DNA from: Meloidogyne chitwoodi
Lineage: Eukaryota; Nematoda; Chromadorea; Rhabditida; Meloidogynidae
Length of the DNA: 64,000 nt
Assembly: GCA_015183035.1 (NCBI GenBank)
Contig: JACZZP010000015.1
Location: forward strand, 1,302,001-1,366,000
Reading direction: 5' to 3'
Under the pieces are notes generated by a model. It searched no databases, had not been told where the DNA came from, and saw nothing but the letters and a program-made list of their open reading frames with translations. The position numbers were made by a program, and so were the translations under genes. This document shows, piece after piece, positions 12,476 through 23,734 of this stretch; within the stretch, counting starts at the first letter, position 1, and every line of letters starts with the position of its first letter.

Positions 12476-15400
12476 TTATAAATTTGATTTATAAAAATCA
12501 ATTAAAAATTTATTTTTAAAAAATTCTTCCATTGGTTTAAAAATTTTTATTCCTTCATTTTCTAATAATTTTGTCGCCATTAGCAGTTTTTTAAAAGCAA
12601 TTTTTGATGCATTTTCTTTTTCAACCTTTGTTTTTAAATTGTTTTTTGCATAATAAATTTCAGATTTAAAAGCTTCTTCTATTTTTTTAGAAATTATTTT
12701 AATATTAGTTTCATTCATTTTTGAATAATTATAAATAATTTGTTTAATTATTTGTTCATAATTATCCAAATCAATATTAATATCATTTGTAATATTAATA
12801 GCAAATTCTTTAATAATATTATAATTATTTGTTAAATTAATTCTTAAGTTTTTTAATAAATTGAAAGATTCAACAACTGAAGGATCAGCTATTTCCATAA
12901 ATTTTTCCCAACAAGGAAAAGGCATCTTTGTAATTATATTCTTCGGGAAATCATCATTTTCTGGCAAACTATAATTAGGTTCTTCAAACTTTTCTAAACA
13001 TTCAATTAATATTCTAATTAAAATAAAAGGAATATATTTAAATATATTTTAAATATACTTGTCACATTCACACAATAATTTTTGACATTTATTTTTATTT
13101 AATCCTTCACAATTTAATTCTGTATATCCATCATTTCCACATTTCAAATCATAATTAGTATTATTTAAAATTGATGTATTAAAAATATTAATAAATGTTT
13201 TTGGACATTCTTTTAATTGTTTTGATGAATTAAAATAACATTCATCATGTATTTGACAACATCTATTTTTTAATTTAAATAATTATTATAATAATATTTT
13301 AAAAATAATCCAACAATTAAATATTATTTAGAAAAACTAACTTATCAATTTCATCAAAAGGAGTACCAGAATTTCCTGTTCCACAACTTTAAAATATATT
13401 TAAAAAATTAATTAATTAATTTAATTAACATACTAGCATCCATAATTATTATAATATACAGTATCAAGAGGGCACATATATGAGGAAGGAGTTGTTGAAA
13501 TTTCTGAAGTTGTTTTAATTTCTGATTCAAACTTATTAACTCTTTTCTCCATTTTTTCAAAATCATTTTTTATTTCTTTTATTTCTTCATATGAACGATT
13601 AATTATATCTTTTCCATCAGAAATTTCTTTATTATCTTCATTTAAATTTTTATTTTTCATTAAAGATTCAACTGCTAAATTTGCTTTTAAAATAAATGTT
13701 TCATAAATTTCCAAAGATGATAAACTTTCATTTTTTGCTTTATAAAATTCTTCTTTACTTATTTTTTTACTAGAAACTTTTGATTTAATTTTTAATAAAT
13801 TACTCATCATTTCTTTTTTATAATTATAAAGTTCTTTAAATGGTTTTTTAATTTGGGTTGTTTTTAAAAATTTTTCGAAACAAGGCATTGCATGGTTTGG
13901 TTCTGGCAATTTTGACAAACAACGAATAAGACGCCTAAAAATTAATAAAATATTTTAATTTTATTTAAATATATTTCATTGGTAAACTAAATTTAGATCG
14001 AAAGAAAATTTTAAAAAATTTATTAAAAAATATTTCTAATTTTAATTATAATTATTTTGATGTATTCCATCTTCAAATGTTAAATAACTGCGTTAAGAAT
14101 GTTATGGAAATAAAACAATTAATAATTTTTCAAAACTTTTGACTTATTTTCTAATTTTTCATTTATATTTTCTAACAGCTTAATAATATATTATTAATTA
14201 AATTCTTACACATCACATCTACAAATATCTCTCTGACATCCAATATTTTCATCACAATCACTAAACTTCATTCTATTATTATCTGAACATTTATAATTAT
14301 AATTAATATTTTTATTTGTAAAAATATCGTTTGTTGTTATTTGTGAACAATTCTTTTTAGTTCTATAATATAAGTCATAAGATGAATCATGTTCTCGACA
14401 ACATCTATAAATATAAAATTATTATTCAGAGCTTTTTTAATACCAAAGTCAATTTTATATTTAAATTTAAATATTTTAATATCCCAAAAATGGAATTCCC
14501 ATTTACAGTTTGAAAAACAATTTTGAATATAAATTTTTTAACTTTATTTTTAAGCTAATAACATTTAAAATAAATATTTAAATAATATTAACAAATTTTT
14601 GTCAAATAATAAATTTTAAAATTAAATAAAATAAACTTGTCAATATCATCGAAAGTAGAATAATAATCTTTAATAAAACCACCACCACAACTTAAATAAA
14701 TTTTTAAATTTAAATTAATTTATTAATTTATTAAATAACATACAAACAGCCATAATTATTATATTTTAAAAGATTTAATTTTTGTGGACAATTTCCAAAA
14801 TAAAATATTTCTTTAGTTGTTGTTAATTCTTGTTCAGGCAAAGTTATAGTTGTAGTGGTTAAATCATTATTTTTGGTCATTGTGGTTAATTCCGATTTTA
14901 TAGTATTCTATTAATTATTTTAATTAAATTAAATTAATTATTATAACTTTAATTTTATTTTATCAAATTATCCAAAAATAAATTTATTTAAATTTTACCT
15001 TGCAATTAATTTTATTCCAAAATAAGTTTCTTTTATTTGCAGGTGGATATGTTTCAATATTTTCAAAATTTAGAAATAAATCAAATTTTAAAGCAATAAT
15101 TGGAGGATAAAAATCTTCTTTAGAAAAATATTTAGATATTTTATTTTTAATATTTTCACATTTTAAATTAGTTTTTTGATTTGTCCAACAAGAAAAATAA
15201 TTTAAAATTTCAAGTAAGAAAATATTTGGAAGAAGAAATCTATTTTTATTTTAATTATTTTAATTAAAATAAATAAAAAATAAACTAAACTCTTTTTCAA
15301 AAATATCAGCATTAATTATTAAACCTTTAGTAGTATTATAAAATAATATTCCATTCCATTCATTTTTAATATTACAGTATCCTTTATTAATACATTCTTG

Positions 15401-15691
15401 ACAAAGTGATTTATTATTATTATTATTTTCAATTATAAAACGTTCATTAGGCTTCCAATTTCCATTAAATTTATTTATTCCAAATTGACCATTATAACAA
15501 AGCAAAAATCTTATTTTTAAATAAATAAATAAATATTTAAAAAAAAATAATATACTTTTCACAAAAAGGATGATAATTAATATATTCTTGACATAAATTA
15601 TCATAAACTGAACATTGTAAAAAATTATTATATTGTGAAAATATATTTTTTATATTTATAATAAAATAAAATAATATTAAATATAAAAACA
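12476..15691 (-). CDS. Secreted protein with two phospholipase A2 domains
   Basis: Begins at 15691 with a signal peptide (MFLYLILFYFIINIKNIFSQ) and a Cys-containing N-terminal region (CQEYINYHPFCEK; SLCQECINKGYCNIKNEWNG). The first PLA2-like domain has NNYGCF at the end of one exon, CGGGFIKDYYSTFDDIDK in the next, then CCREHDSSY; the usual Cys of HDxCY is Ser. It ends DICRCDVRLIRCL. A spacer of about 150 residues, Lys/Glu-rich and probably helical (13433-13930), leads to a second, fully canonical domain: YGCYCGTGNSGTPFDEIDK, CCQIHDECYF, CECDKRILIECL. A helical tail ends at 12476. His and Asp of the HD pair and the CD before the last helix are present in both. This is a nematode secreted PLA2-family protein; its substrate is unknown. 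It could be two adjacent genes, but the splice phases join cleanly. Confidence 0.8.
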
Positions 15692-15699
15692 TTTTTTTA

Positions 15700-16718
15700 A
15701 ATAATCTAATAAAATTAATTTAAATTTATATTAAAAATTTAAAAATATTTAAAACTAAATATATATTTTAATATTTAAATAATTTAAAAAAATAATTACA
15801 TATGACTATGTTAATTAATTTTATTTTTATTTAGATATTTTTTACTGATAATTAAGTTATTTATTTATTTTAATTTATGTGATTCATATTTTTAAATGTT
15901 TATTAATTTATTCGATCGAATTTAAAAAAAAAGTCAAAATAAAGTGAAGGAATCACTCAAAAAATAAAAAATTAAATAAAACTTTTATTTTTTTAATTAG
16001 TAAATTGTAAATTAAATTAAATTAATATAATTTAATAATAAATAATTTAAAAAATAATAATATAATTAACAAGTTATATTTTTATTTAATTTAATTCTTT
16101 ATATATTTTAAAAATACCTATATATATAATATTTTGTCAGAATTTTTTTAACTTTTTGAATAAATGTCCTATTTTAATTTTAATTTTTTTTATCATTTTA
16201 TAAATAATAAATACTTCCTTCACATTTGTCTTTTTATTTTTATTTAAATTATAACTAAGTAACAGATGTTTTTAAATTATTTTTTAATAAAAATTAAAAA
16301 TATTTTTTCCTTCTTTCTTGATTAGAAAAACTTAAAAAATATTAAAAATACTTAAAAATATATTTATTGATTATTTTTTATTTATTTATTTAAAGTTTAA
16401 AATAAATAACCGATTGCTACTATTATATTATTCTTTTTATTTTTTACTGATTGATTTGTAAAGCTTTTTAAATTGCTTGAAATGAGAATAATAATAATAA
16501 AAAGGAGTGAAAACAGATGAGAAAAATAAAAATAAAATAAAAATATATTTAATTTTCTTTTATTTTTAAAAATTTTCTTTCTTTTTTACGGTCAAGTTCA
16601 AAGGAACGTCAATTTACTGAGAGGGTAATTAATTAATTAAAAATATTTAAATAAAATTACATATTTTAATTAATTAATTTATTTTTTAAGTTAATCATAA
16701 ATTTTTTCAACGCAAAAA
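15700..16718. other. Divergent intergenic region
   Basis: A/T-rich spacer between two divergently transcribed genes for secreted proteins (PLA2-like leftwards, C-x-Y-R-x-S-C-Y protein rightwards). The only GC-richer patch is near 16588-16612 (ACGGTCAAGTTCAAAGGAACGTC), about 110 bp before the rightward ATG, which may be promoter sequence. Confidence 0.4.
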
Positions 16719-19700
16719 ATGAGAAAACAAACCAATAATAATTTAATATTATTTACAATTTTAATTATTTTAATTAATAATATTAATGCAGGTAGTAGTA
16801 TAAATTAATTATATTTTAATTTATTTAATTTTTAAAAGAATTTCAATCATTGTTGATTTTTACAACAAGAAATGAAAAAGAAAAAGGTGATGAAAATTCT
16901 CCGTTATCCTCAGATGAATTAGAATGGAATAAAATAAATTCATTTCAATCAAGCATTAATGGTTTTATTATTTTAAATTAATTAAAATATTAATTTATTT
17001 AAGATTTTGGTCAATCTTTTTGGAAAATTTATTTATTAAGAGGAGAATCTGATCCTTTATTTAAAGATATAGAAAAGGCTATTCAATATGATGATCGAAC
17101 TAAAGTAATTGTTGGTAAGAAAATATTATTAAATTAATTTATTTTAAATTAAATTTAGGTAATTCACAATCACAAATAATTGATAAAATATTTCAAAGTC
17201 CATTTTGTTGGAGAAAAGGAAAAACAGAACAATTAGTTTTTGTAATGTGTAATAGAAAATTAGAATTTCCTTTAGATGAGAGAGGATGGAAAATTAATGA
17301 AAAAATAGAAATTGGAGGAAATATTGAATTAAAAAGAAAAAGAAGAGAAGAAGAAGAAATAATAATTAAAAAAGAAAAAGGAAAAAGTATTTGGATAGAT
17401 TTATTTAAATTTTCAAATGTTCCTATGGTTGTTTCTGCTACAACAACAATAACAAAAGAAGAAGAAAAAGAAGAAAATAATAAAAGAAAAATAAAAAAAT
17501 ATAAAAAAGAAATAATAATTGATGAGGTAATTTATTTATTTAAAATTAAATAAATAAATTAATTAATTAGGAAGAACAACAATTAGAAGAAGAACAAAAT
17601 ATTAATAAAAAACATAAAAGAAAAAGTAGAAAATATAATAAAAAAATAAATGATAAAGAAAATGAAAGAGATGAGATAAATAATGAAGATAAAGTGAAGA
17701 ATGAAGAAAATGAAGATATTAATGAAGAAATAAATGAAAATGAAGGAAAGAATAATTATTATGAAGATAAAAATAAAGAATTGGAAGAGGAAGAAAATGA
17801 AGAAGAATTAAATGAAGAAGAATTAAATGAAGAAAAAGAAGAAAAAGAAGATGATCAGGAAGAGAAAAATGAAGAAAATAATAAATATTTTAATTTATTA
17901 AGTATTGAAGATAAAAAAAGAAAATGTCATTATCGTTTATCTTGTTATAAAAATAAAGGAATTATTATCCCAGAAAAACGTAATAATGGAAAAGAACAAG
18001 AAAATATTATTAGTGGAAAGAGAACAATTGGTGGTACTAAATTAAAAATAATTAATTTTGAAAAAAAATCAACATTAAAAGATGCAGCAAAATTAGTAAA
18101 TTTTAAAATAATAAAAATTAATTAATAAATTAATAAATTAATAAATTAATTTATTTATTTATTAATTAAGGCAATAAAAAAAGTTCGTCAAAAAGAAGCA
18201 AAAGGAGAAGTACTTCGTGAACAATATTTAAATGATGGAGAACAAGTACTTGCTAATTTTTGGTCTGAATTAGAACGTAAGAATCGTTGTAAATATAGAC
18301 GTAGTTGTTATAAAAGTGGAAAATTACCAAAAATAAAACAAAGTGAAATTTTACAATGGTTGGGTAATATTGGAGGAAAAGGTGGATTTTGGAAAGAAGA
18401 AATAAAAAATATTAAAAAAGAAGAAAAAATAGGTAAAAAAATATTTAATTATTTAAATTTATTATATTTAAATTAGAAAATATGAATGAATATGAAAGAA
18501 AATTATTTTGTCGATATAGACGTTCATGTTATGAAGATGGAATTAATAGATTAAATAAAACAAATGATAATATTTCAATAAAAGAATTTAATTTTATAAA
18601 TATAATTAAATTAATACAAGAATGGTTATTATTAAATAATAATAATAATAACGAAGAAGAAAATAAAGAAGAAGAAGATGATTTATTAAAATTAAAACAA
18701 AAAACAAAATTAGAATGTAAATATAGAAAAAGTTGTTATAAAAGTGGTCAATTACCTAAAGAATTTAAATTTGATAAAAAAGAAGATAAACAAACTATTG
18801 AAAAAATTTTAGAAGGAAAAAAAGTAAAATTATTATTTAAATAAAAATAAATAAAAGGTAAATATGTAAATAAAAAGTTAATAACGCTAGTGAGTTTCGA
18901 ACCCGTGACATATTTTAATATAAAATCAGATGCTCCACCGACTGAGCTACAGGAGTAACAATTTGATTTTATCTTTTCTTTCTTGTATAACTCAATATTA
19001 TCTAAACTTTACCAATTAAATTTTAATTTTAAAATATTTAAAATATATTTATTTACTATTTTTTTAAAAGGTACCAACAAGTGTTAAAGAATTAAAATTA
19101 TTTTGTAAATATCGTAAAAGTTGTTATATTTCAAATGCAGCAATCCCACAAATTGATGAAATTGAAAAAAATAAATTAAATAATATAACAATAAAATCAT
19201 CAAATAAAAAATTAAATAAATCTTTAAAAAATAGTTCTCCAAAATTAAAAGAAGAAAATAAAAAATTCAAAAAAAATTCAAAAATTGAAGAAAAAGATTT
19301 AAATAAAAAAGAAGAAGAAAATAATAATAATTGTTTTATTGATAATTTAAAAAAAAGAAATAATAATATTAAAAATATACCTCAAGAAGGATGTAGTAGT
19401 AATAATAATAATAATAAAATAAATGAAGAAAATAATAAAAAAGGAAAAAAGAAAAAATATATAAAAATTGTAGAGGAAAATGAAGAAAAAAAGGAAAAGA
19501 AAGAAGAAGAAATAGAAAATAAGGAAGAAGAAAATAAAAAAGAAAATATTATTATTGAAAAAAATGAAGAATTAAATATAAAATTGAATAATAAAAAATT
19601 AGATAATAAAGGTATAATTAAATTAATTAATTAATTAATTAAATTAATTTTATTAAAATATTTTAAAGAAGAATATTTATTATTTGATTGGAGAATATTA

Positions 19701-20466
19701 AATAATTTATTATTAATAAATAAACAAAAACCAAGAAAATTAGATATTGAAGAATGGAATAAAATAAATAATAAAGAGAAATTATTACGTTGCAGGTATT
19801 TTTATTATTAAAAAAAATAAAATAATTTAATATTAATTTTATTTTTTAAAAAAGATATCGGTTAAGTTGTTATAATAAAATGAATAAAATTATGAAAGGA
19901 TTAAAAAAAGAAAATATAAAAGAAGAAATTAAAGAAAATAAAGAAGAAAAAGAAGAAAATAAATATTTAAATAATTATTTATATTTAAATAAAAATATTA
20001 AATTAAAATGTAAATATAGAAAAAGTTGTTATGAAAAATCAAAAGAAGAAAAATTAAAAACAGGTAAATTTAAAAAGAATTAAAAAATATATTTTAATTT
20101 AAAAATGACAAAAAAATAAAGAAAAATAGGTGAATATATTTAAATATAATTTTAATATATTAATTAATTATATTTAATTTATTCTTTTAAAAATAAAATT
20201 AAAGATTAATTTAATTTATTTTTTAAGTAAAAACAACAAAAAAACAAAAAGAAGAAGAAGAAAAAACAATTTTAAAAATAATAAAACCTTCAATTAATAA
20301 TAATTTAACAAAAACAATAATAAATTTAGAAAAATGTAATAAATGGCGTATTTCATGTAGACAAATATTAGGACTTCCAATTAAAGAAAAAATACCTATT
20401 GGAGCAAATGGAAAAAAATTATGTCGTAAAAAGAAAGAAAATGAAGAAGAAAAAGCAATTAAATAA
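16719..20466 (+). CDS. Secreted Lys/Glu-rich protein with repeated C-x-Y-R-x-S-C-Y motif
   Basis: Multi-exon gene starting with a signal peptide (MRKQTNNNLILFTILIILIN). A moderately conserved N-terminal region (FGQSFWKIYLLRGESDPLF; IFQSPFCWRKGKTEQLVFV) precedes long acidic/basic low-complexity stretches punctuated by a nine-residue motif: CHYRLSCY (about 17925), CKYRRSCY (18288), CRYRRSCY (18510), CKYRKSCY (18717), CKYRKSCY (19104), CRYRLSCY (split by the intron near 19800-19855), CKYRKSCY (20010) and a degenerate CNKWRISC (20337). Spacing between the two Cys is always five. Several copies are followed by a K/Y-K-S-G-x-LP tail. The stop is at 20464-20466. I do not recognise the family. The motif may form a small disulphide hairpin. 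Secretory routing is inferred from the signal peptide and paired Cys. Confidence 0.75.
18884..18959 (-). pseudogene. Degenerate tRNA-like sequence inside an intron
   Basis: On the minus strand, TGTAGCTCAGTCGGTGGAGC matches a D-arm (A box) and GGGTTCGAAAC matches a T-loop (B box). The intron holding it (about 247 bp) is far longer than its neighbours. The acceptor stem does not pair (ACTCCTG against TAGCGTT), the T-stem has mismatches, and the anticodon arm is replaced by an A/T-rich palindrome (ATTTTATATTAAAAT). It is therefore more likely a tRNA pseudogene or SINE head than a working tRNA. Confidence 0.5.
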
Positions 20467-20569
20467 ATAAATAAATTTTAATAAAATGTATAAAAATTAA
20501 AGAAAATAAATTTAAAAACTTTTTTTATTTCAAACTTTGATTATTTATTTATTAAATTTAAATATGTAA

Positions 20570-20631
20570 TACCAGGGAAGGGCTACCTTTTTCTTTCGTA
20601 TTTTATTTTTCGATTTTATCTATCCCTGGTA
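20570..20631. repeat. Short terminal-inverted-repeat hairpin (TACCAGGGA)
   Basis: TACCAGGGA at 20570 is mirrored by TCCCTGGTA at 20623-20631, with AAATATGTA and AAATGTA words on either side. The right arm of the inverted duplication has a continuous TTTAAATTTTTAATTTTGG here without the hairpin, so it looks like a tiny MITE inserted at the edge of the left arm. Confidence 0.5.
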
Positions 20632-20805
20632 TATACAAATGTAAATTTTTAATTTTGGAATGAGGAAATAAATAAATATGTTTTTTTAACTCCTTTCATT
20701 CTTTCCTTTAAATTTTAGACATTTAAACAGTCTGCTACAATAAAACATAGAATAATATTTAAATTTTAAAAAATTATTCAAAAACATTTTAAATATTTAT
20801 TTTAG

Positions 20806-21342
20806 GTTGCAGATACTTCCTTTGATTTACCTGAAGCAAATGTTCTTATTCAAATTAGTGCACATGGTGGAAGTCGAAGACAAGAAGCTCAAAGACTTGG
20901 TCGTATTTTACGAGCTAAAAAGCTTAGTGCTGATTTATTTAATGCTTATTTTTATTCTCTTGTATCACAAGATACAGTAGAAATGGCTTATTCTCGTAAA
21001 AGACAACGTTTTTTAGTTAATCAAGGATATGCATATAAAGTTGTTAATGAATTTCCAGATATGGCAAAAGAACATTTAGATTTAGCACCAAAAGATGAAC
21101 AATTAAAACTTTTAAGTCAAGTTTTACAAGCATCAGATATTGAAACTTTAGAAGAAGAAACAAAAGATGAATTAAATGATGGAATTCAAAATAAGGCAAT
21201 TAATAGAAAAGATGTTGATATGTCTGCATTCTCTGGTGCAAATTCAATAAATTATTCAACACAACAAAGATCAGGAGGAGGAGGAACAAATAAAAGAAAT
21301 GCTGATGAAAGACATCCACTTTTTAAACGTTTTAGAAAATAA
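20806..21342 (+). pseudogene. Truncated copy of XPB/ERCC3: last exon only
   Basis: Starts at a preserved splice acceptor (TTTTAG|GTTGCAGATACT) and encodes the C-terminal helicase motif VI region ([30 protein letters not shown]), [18 protein letters not shown] and the family ending HPLFKRFRK. It is identical to the last exon of the XPB gene at 62987-63523, but here the preceding sequence is the 3' flank of an unrelated gene and no upstream XPB exon exists. It lacks the helicase domain 1 and any start that would make a useful protein, so it is presumably a duplication relic. An internal Met (MAYSRK at 20983) could in principle start a 119-residue peptide. Confidence 0.85.
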
Positions 21343-21595
21343 AATATTATTTATATATATATATACCTATTTTTATTATTTATAAAGAAATGATAAACAA
21401 ATAAAAGTTGTAAAGATATTATTCAAAAACTAATTTTGATTAAAACTTTTATAGAGGCTAATATAGGTCAATTGTTTTTCAAAAAAAAAGTATTTAAGTG
21501 ATGTAATTTTTTCTTTAAAATAACACAACTCTATACCAACAAATTGCTGCTTCAACTACAACAACAAATTCTCTTCATTCGTCAACTTGGCCGGA

Positions 21596-23298
21596 ATGCA
21601 AAAGCGCTGCTGCCACTCTTCGGGATTCTACAGAATGGATTCATCATTGCCTCTGCTCTCTCGTTCTCTTCTCCAACTGTTCCTGGTCTCTTTGTTGCTG
21701 CTCGAAGGCGGGATCTGGTGCGGTAAAGTCGGAAATGGGCACATGATGAATAAAGGCAAAATTACTAAGATGGATATGGCTGCGAAGTCTAGCTGCGTCA
21801 TTCAAAAAGCTAAGGATGGCTTGTGAGTTTATATTTATTAAATAATTTTTAATTTGTAATTTTCTTCTATTTAACAGTGAGTTGATCTACAAAAAAGGTG
21901 ATGGTGCAGCAAAGTCAGGATGCGTATTGGATCTCCTCACGCTTGGCAAAGGGTTAGCTCTTCCCTTGAAGGTGGGTGTCCGTTCCACAGGTGGTCAACT
22001 AAGAGACTGCTTGGACGATGGTGGTTATGAAAATAAGATCAACGACAATCTGTAAGTTAATTATTTCTGACCAATTTTTCTGACTAAATATTTATTTTTA
22101 CAGGCTGCCATTCACCGTCAGTCTCGAAAATTATGGCACCAAATATGCACTTTCTATTGGTAACGAAAAAGATTGTTCAAACAAGAACCAATGCTTTAAT
22201 CACGGTGGACAATGCCTTAAAAATGTCAACTACGGTGTTGGTTTTGGACGCAGCAACGATAAATTAGTTCCCTTCGTCTCTCCAAGTAGATATTTTTAAA
22301 ACTATTAACTATTTAATTCATATTTTTTAGTTGGTGAGCCACGACTTTATTACTGTGACTCTAGTAAAGATACAAAGAAGAAAGAAGAATCCTTCATTTT
22401 CAAGATCCTTCCTCAAGGCAAAAATATTTGGGAGGCGAGGGAAAATGGTTGCTCATCTACAACAGTAATGGACTACAAACCATCCGACATGTACTGTCAT
22501 CATAACGGAAATTTCCAAAAGCCTGTGGAGTGGAAGATCGACGATCCGAGTTTCAAAGCAGTTGGGAGCTTCAACTATCTTTTCACTCTTCACATTATGC
22601 CACAAAATGTTGTACCAAAACATGGCAAAGGACAGAGAGGGCAGCACATTGTACCCGGTTTTTTGGATGCTACTAAATTACCAAAATGTGATATGTTCAT
22701 CTTTTTTGTAAGTTAATCATCCATCGTTTAAATGTTTATTTATTTTAATTTTTATTTTAGCATAAAGATCACTTCAAACTTCTTGGTGGTGATGTTGTTG
22801 GTGAAAGTAGTAGTACTGCTCCTTATACGGGAACAGGTTCACCTCCTACAGAATCTAGTTCTGACGAAACCGATACAACTGTTGGTGGGACCGAAGCATC
22901 TTCCGGGATGGGATTGCCTATTATCATTGCCATTGTTGTTGGAGTCTTATTATTGTAGGTTTTTTGCTTTCAATTAGATTATTTTTTGTATAATTTTTAG
23001 ACTTGCTTTGATTGGCGGCGCAGTCTGGTTCTTCGTTCTCCGCGGCAAGGGTGAAGGAGAAGAGGGAATGGAGATGGGAATGACTGGTGCTGGTGGTGGT
23101 ACAAAGACGAAAACTAAAGCCGGCACCACCGTTGGAGCAACACAAGCCAAGACTGGGATGACAACTGTTGGAGGAACGCAAGCTAAGACAGGCATGACAA
23201 CGGCAGGTGGAGGAACGAAAGGAGGAGCTGCATCGAAAGCTGCCGGGACAACAAAGGGAGGGGCAACATCGAAGGCGGGAGCAGCGTCGAAGAAGTGA
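21596..23298 (+). CDS. Type I membrane protein of unknown family, left copy
   Basis: Six exons. The ATG at 21596 (MQKRCCHSS) or the inner one at 21635 (MDSSLPLLSRSLLQLFLVSL) gives a signal peptide. The ectodomain of about 320 residues has scattered Cys (DCSNKNQCFNHGGQCLKN; RLYYCDSSKD; MDYKPSDMYCHHNGNF) and a Ser/Thr-rich stalk (SSSTAPYTGTGSPPTESSS). A single membrane span follows (GLPIIIAIVVGVLLLLALIG), then a basic Gly/Thr/Ala/Lys tail with near-repeats (TVGATQAKTGMT, TVGGTQAKTGMT). Exons are clearly richer in G+C than neighbouring genes. An identical copy lies on the minus strand at 61031-62733. No family is recognised; a surface receptor or glycoprotein is a guess from topology. Confidence 0.8.
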
Positions 23299-23734
23299 AG
23301 TGTTGAAAGAAAAGAAGAGTGGAGATGTCGGCAGCAAGTGATAATGTAATAGGATAATATAGATAATAATTCAACATTTACCCCTATATATTGTATGCGC
23401 ATAATTATTTTCCTTTTCCCCTCTATCTACATATTTGTAGTATATTATTCCCATATATATATATTTGCGCATTGTGAGTGTTATTCCCTATATTATATGT
23501 ACCATATCTTGAAATGTATATATAATACCTATATATAAGTATATCTTGTTTACCCTACCACATAATAATATGATGTATTATCGTTAAAATATAAATATTT
23601 ATTATAATTGTTTTATTTTTGTTTGATTAGTTTAAATAAAAATGTTAATCCAAAAATATTTACAAAAGTTAAATATTCAATTAAGTAGGAAAATTTTAGA
23701 GAACAACCTTATATTCAATGGTCTAATGCTTTAG

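Noticed and set aside
18884..18959. Functional tRNA gene
   Set aside because: Acceptor and T-stems do not pair and the anticodon arm is abnormal.
16719..20466. Two or more separate genes
   Set aside because: All splice phases join, no new signal peptide or start occurs, and the Cys motif spans the whole length.
22924..23402. Long antisense frames over the membrane-protein tail (and 60927-61405)
   Set aside because: Shadows of the repetitive Gly/Thr/Ala/Lys tail; they ignore the splice sites used by the sense gene.
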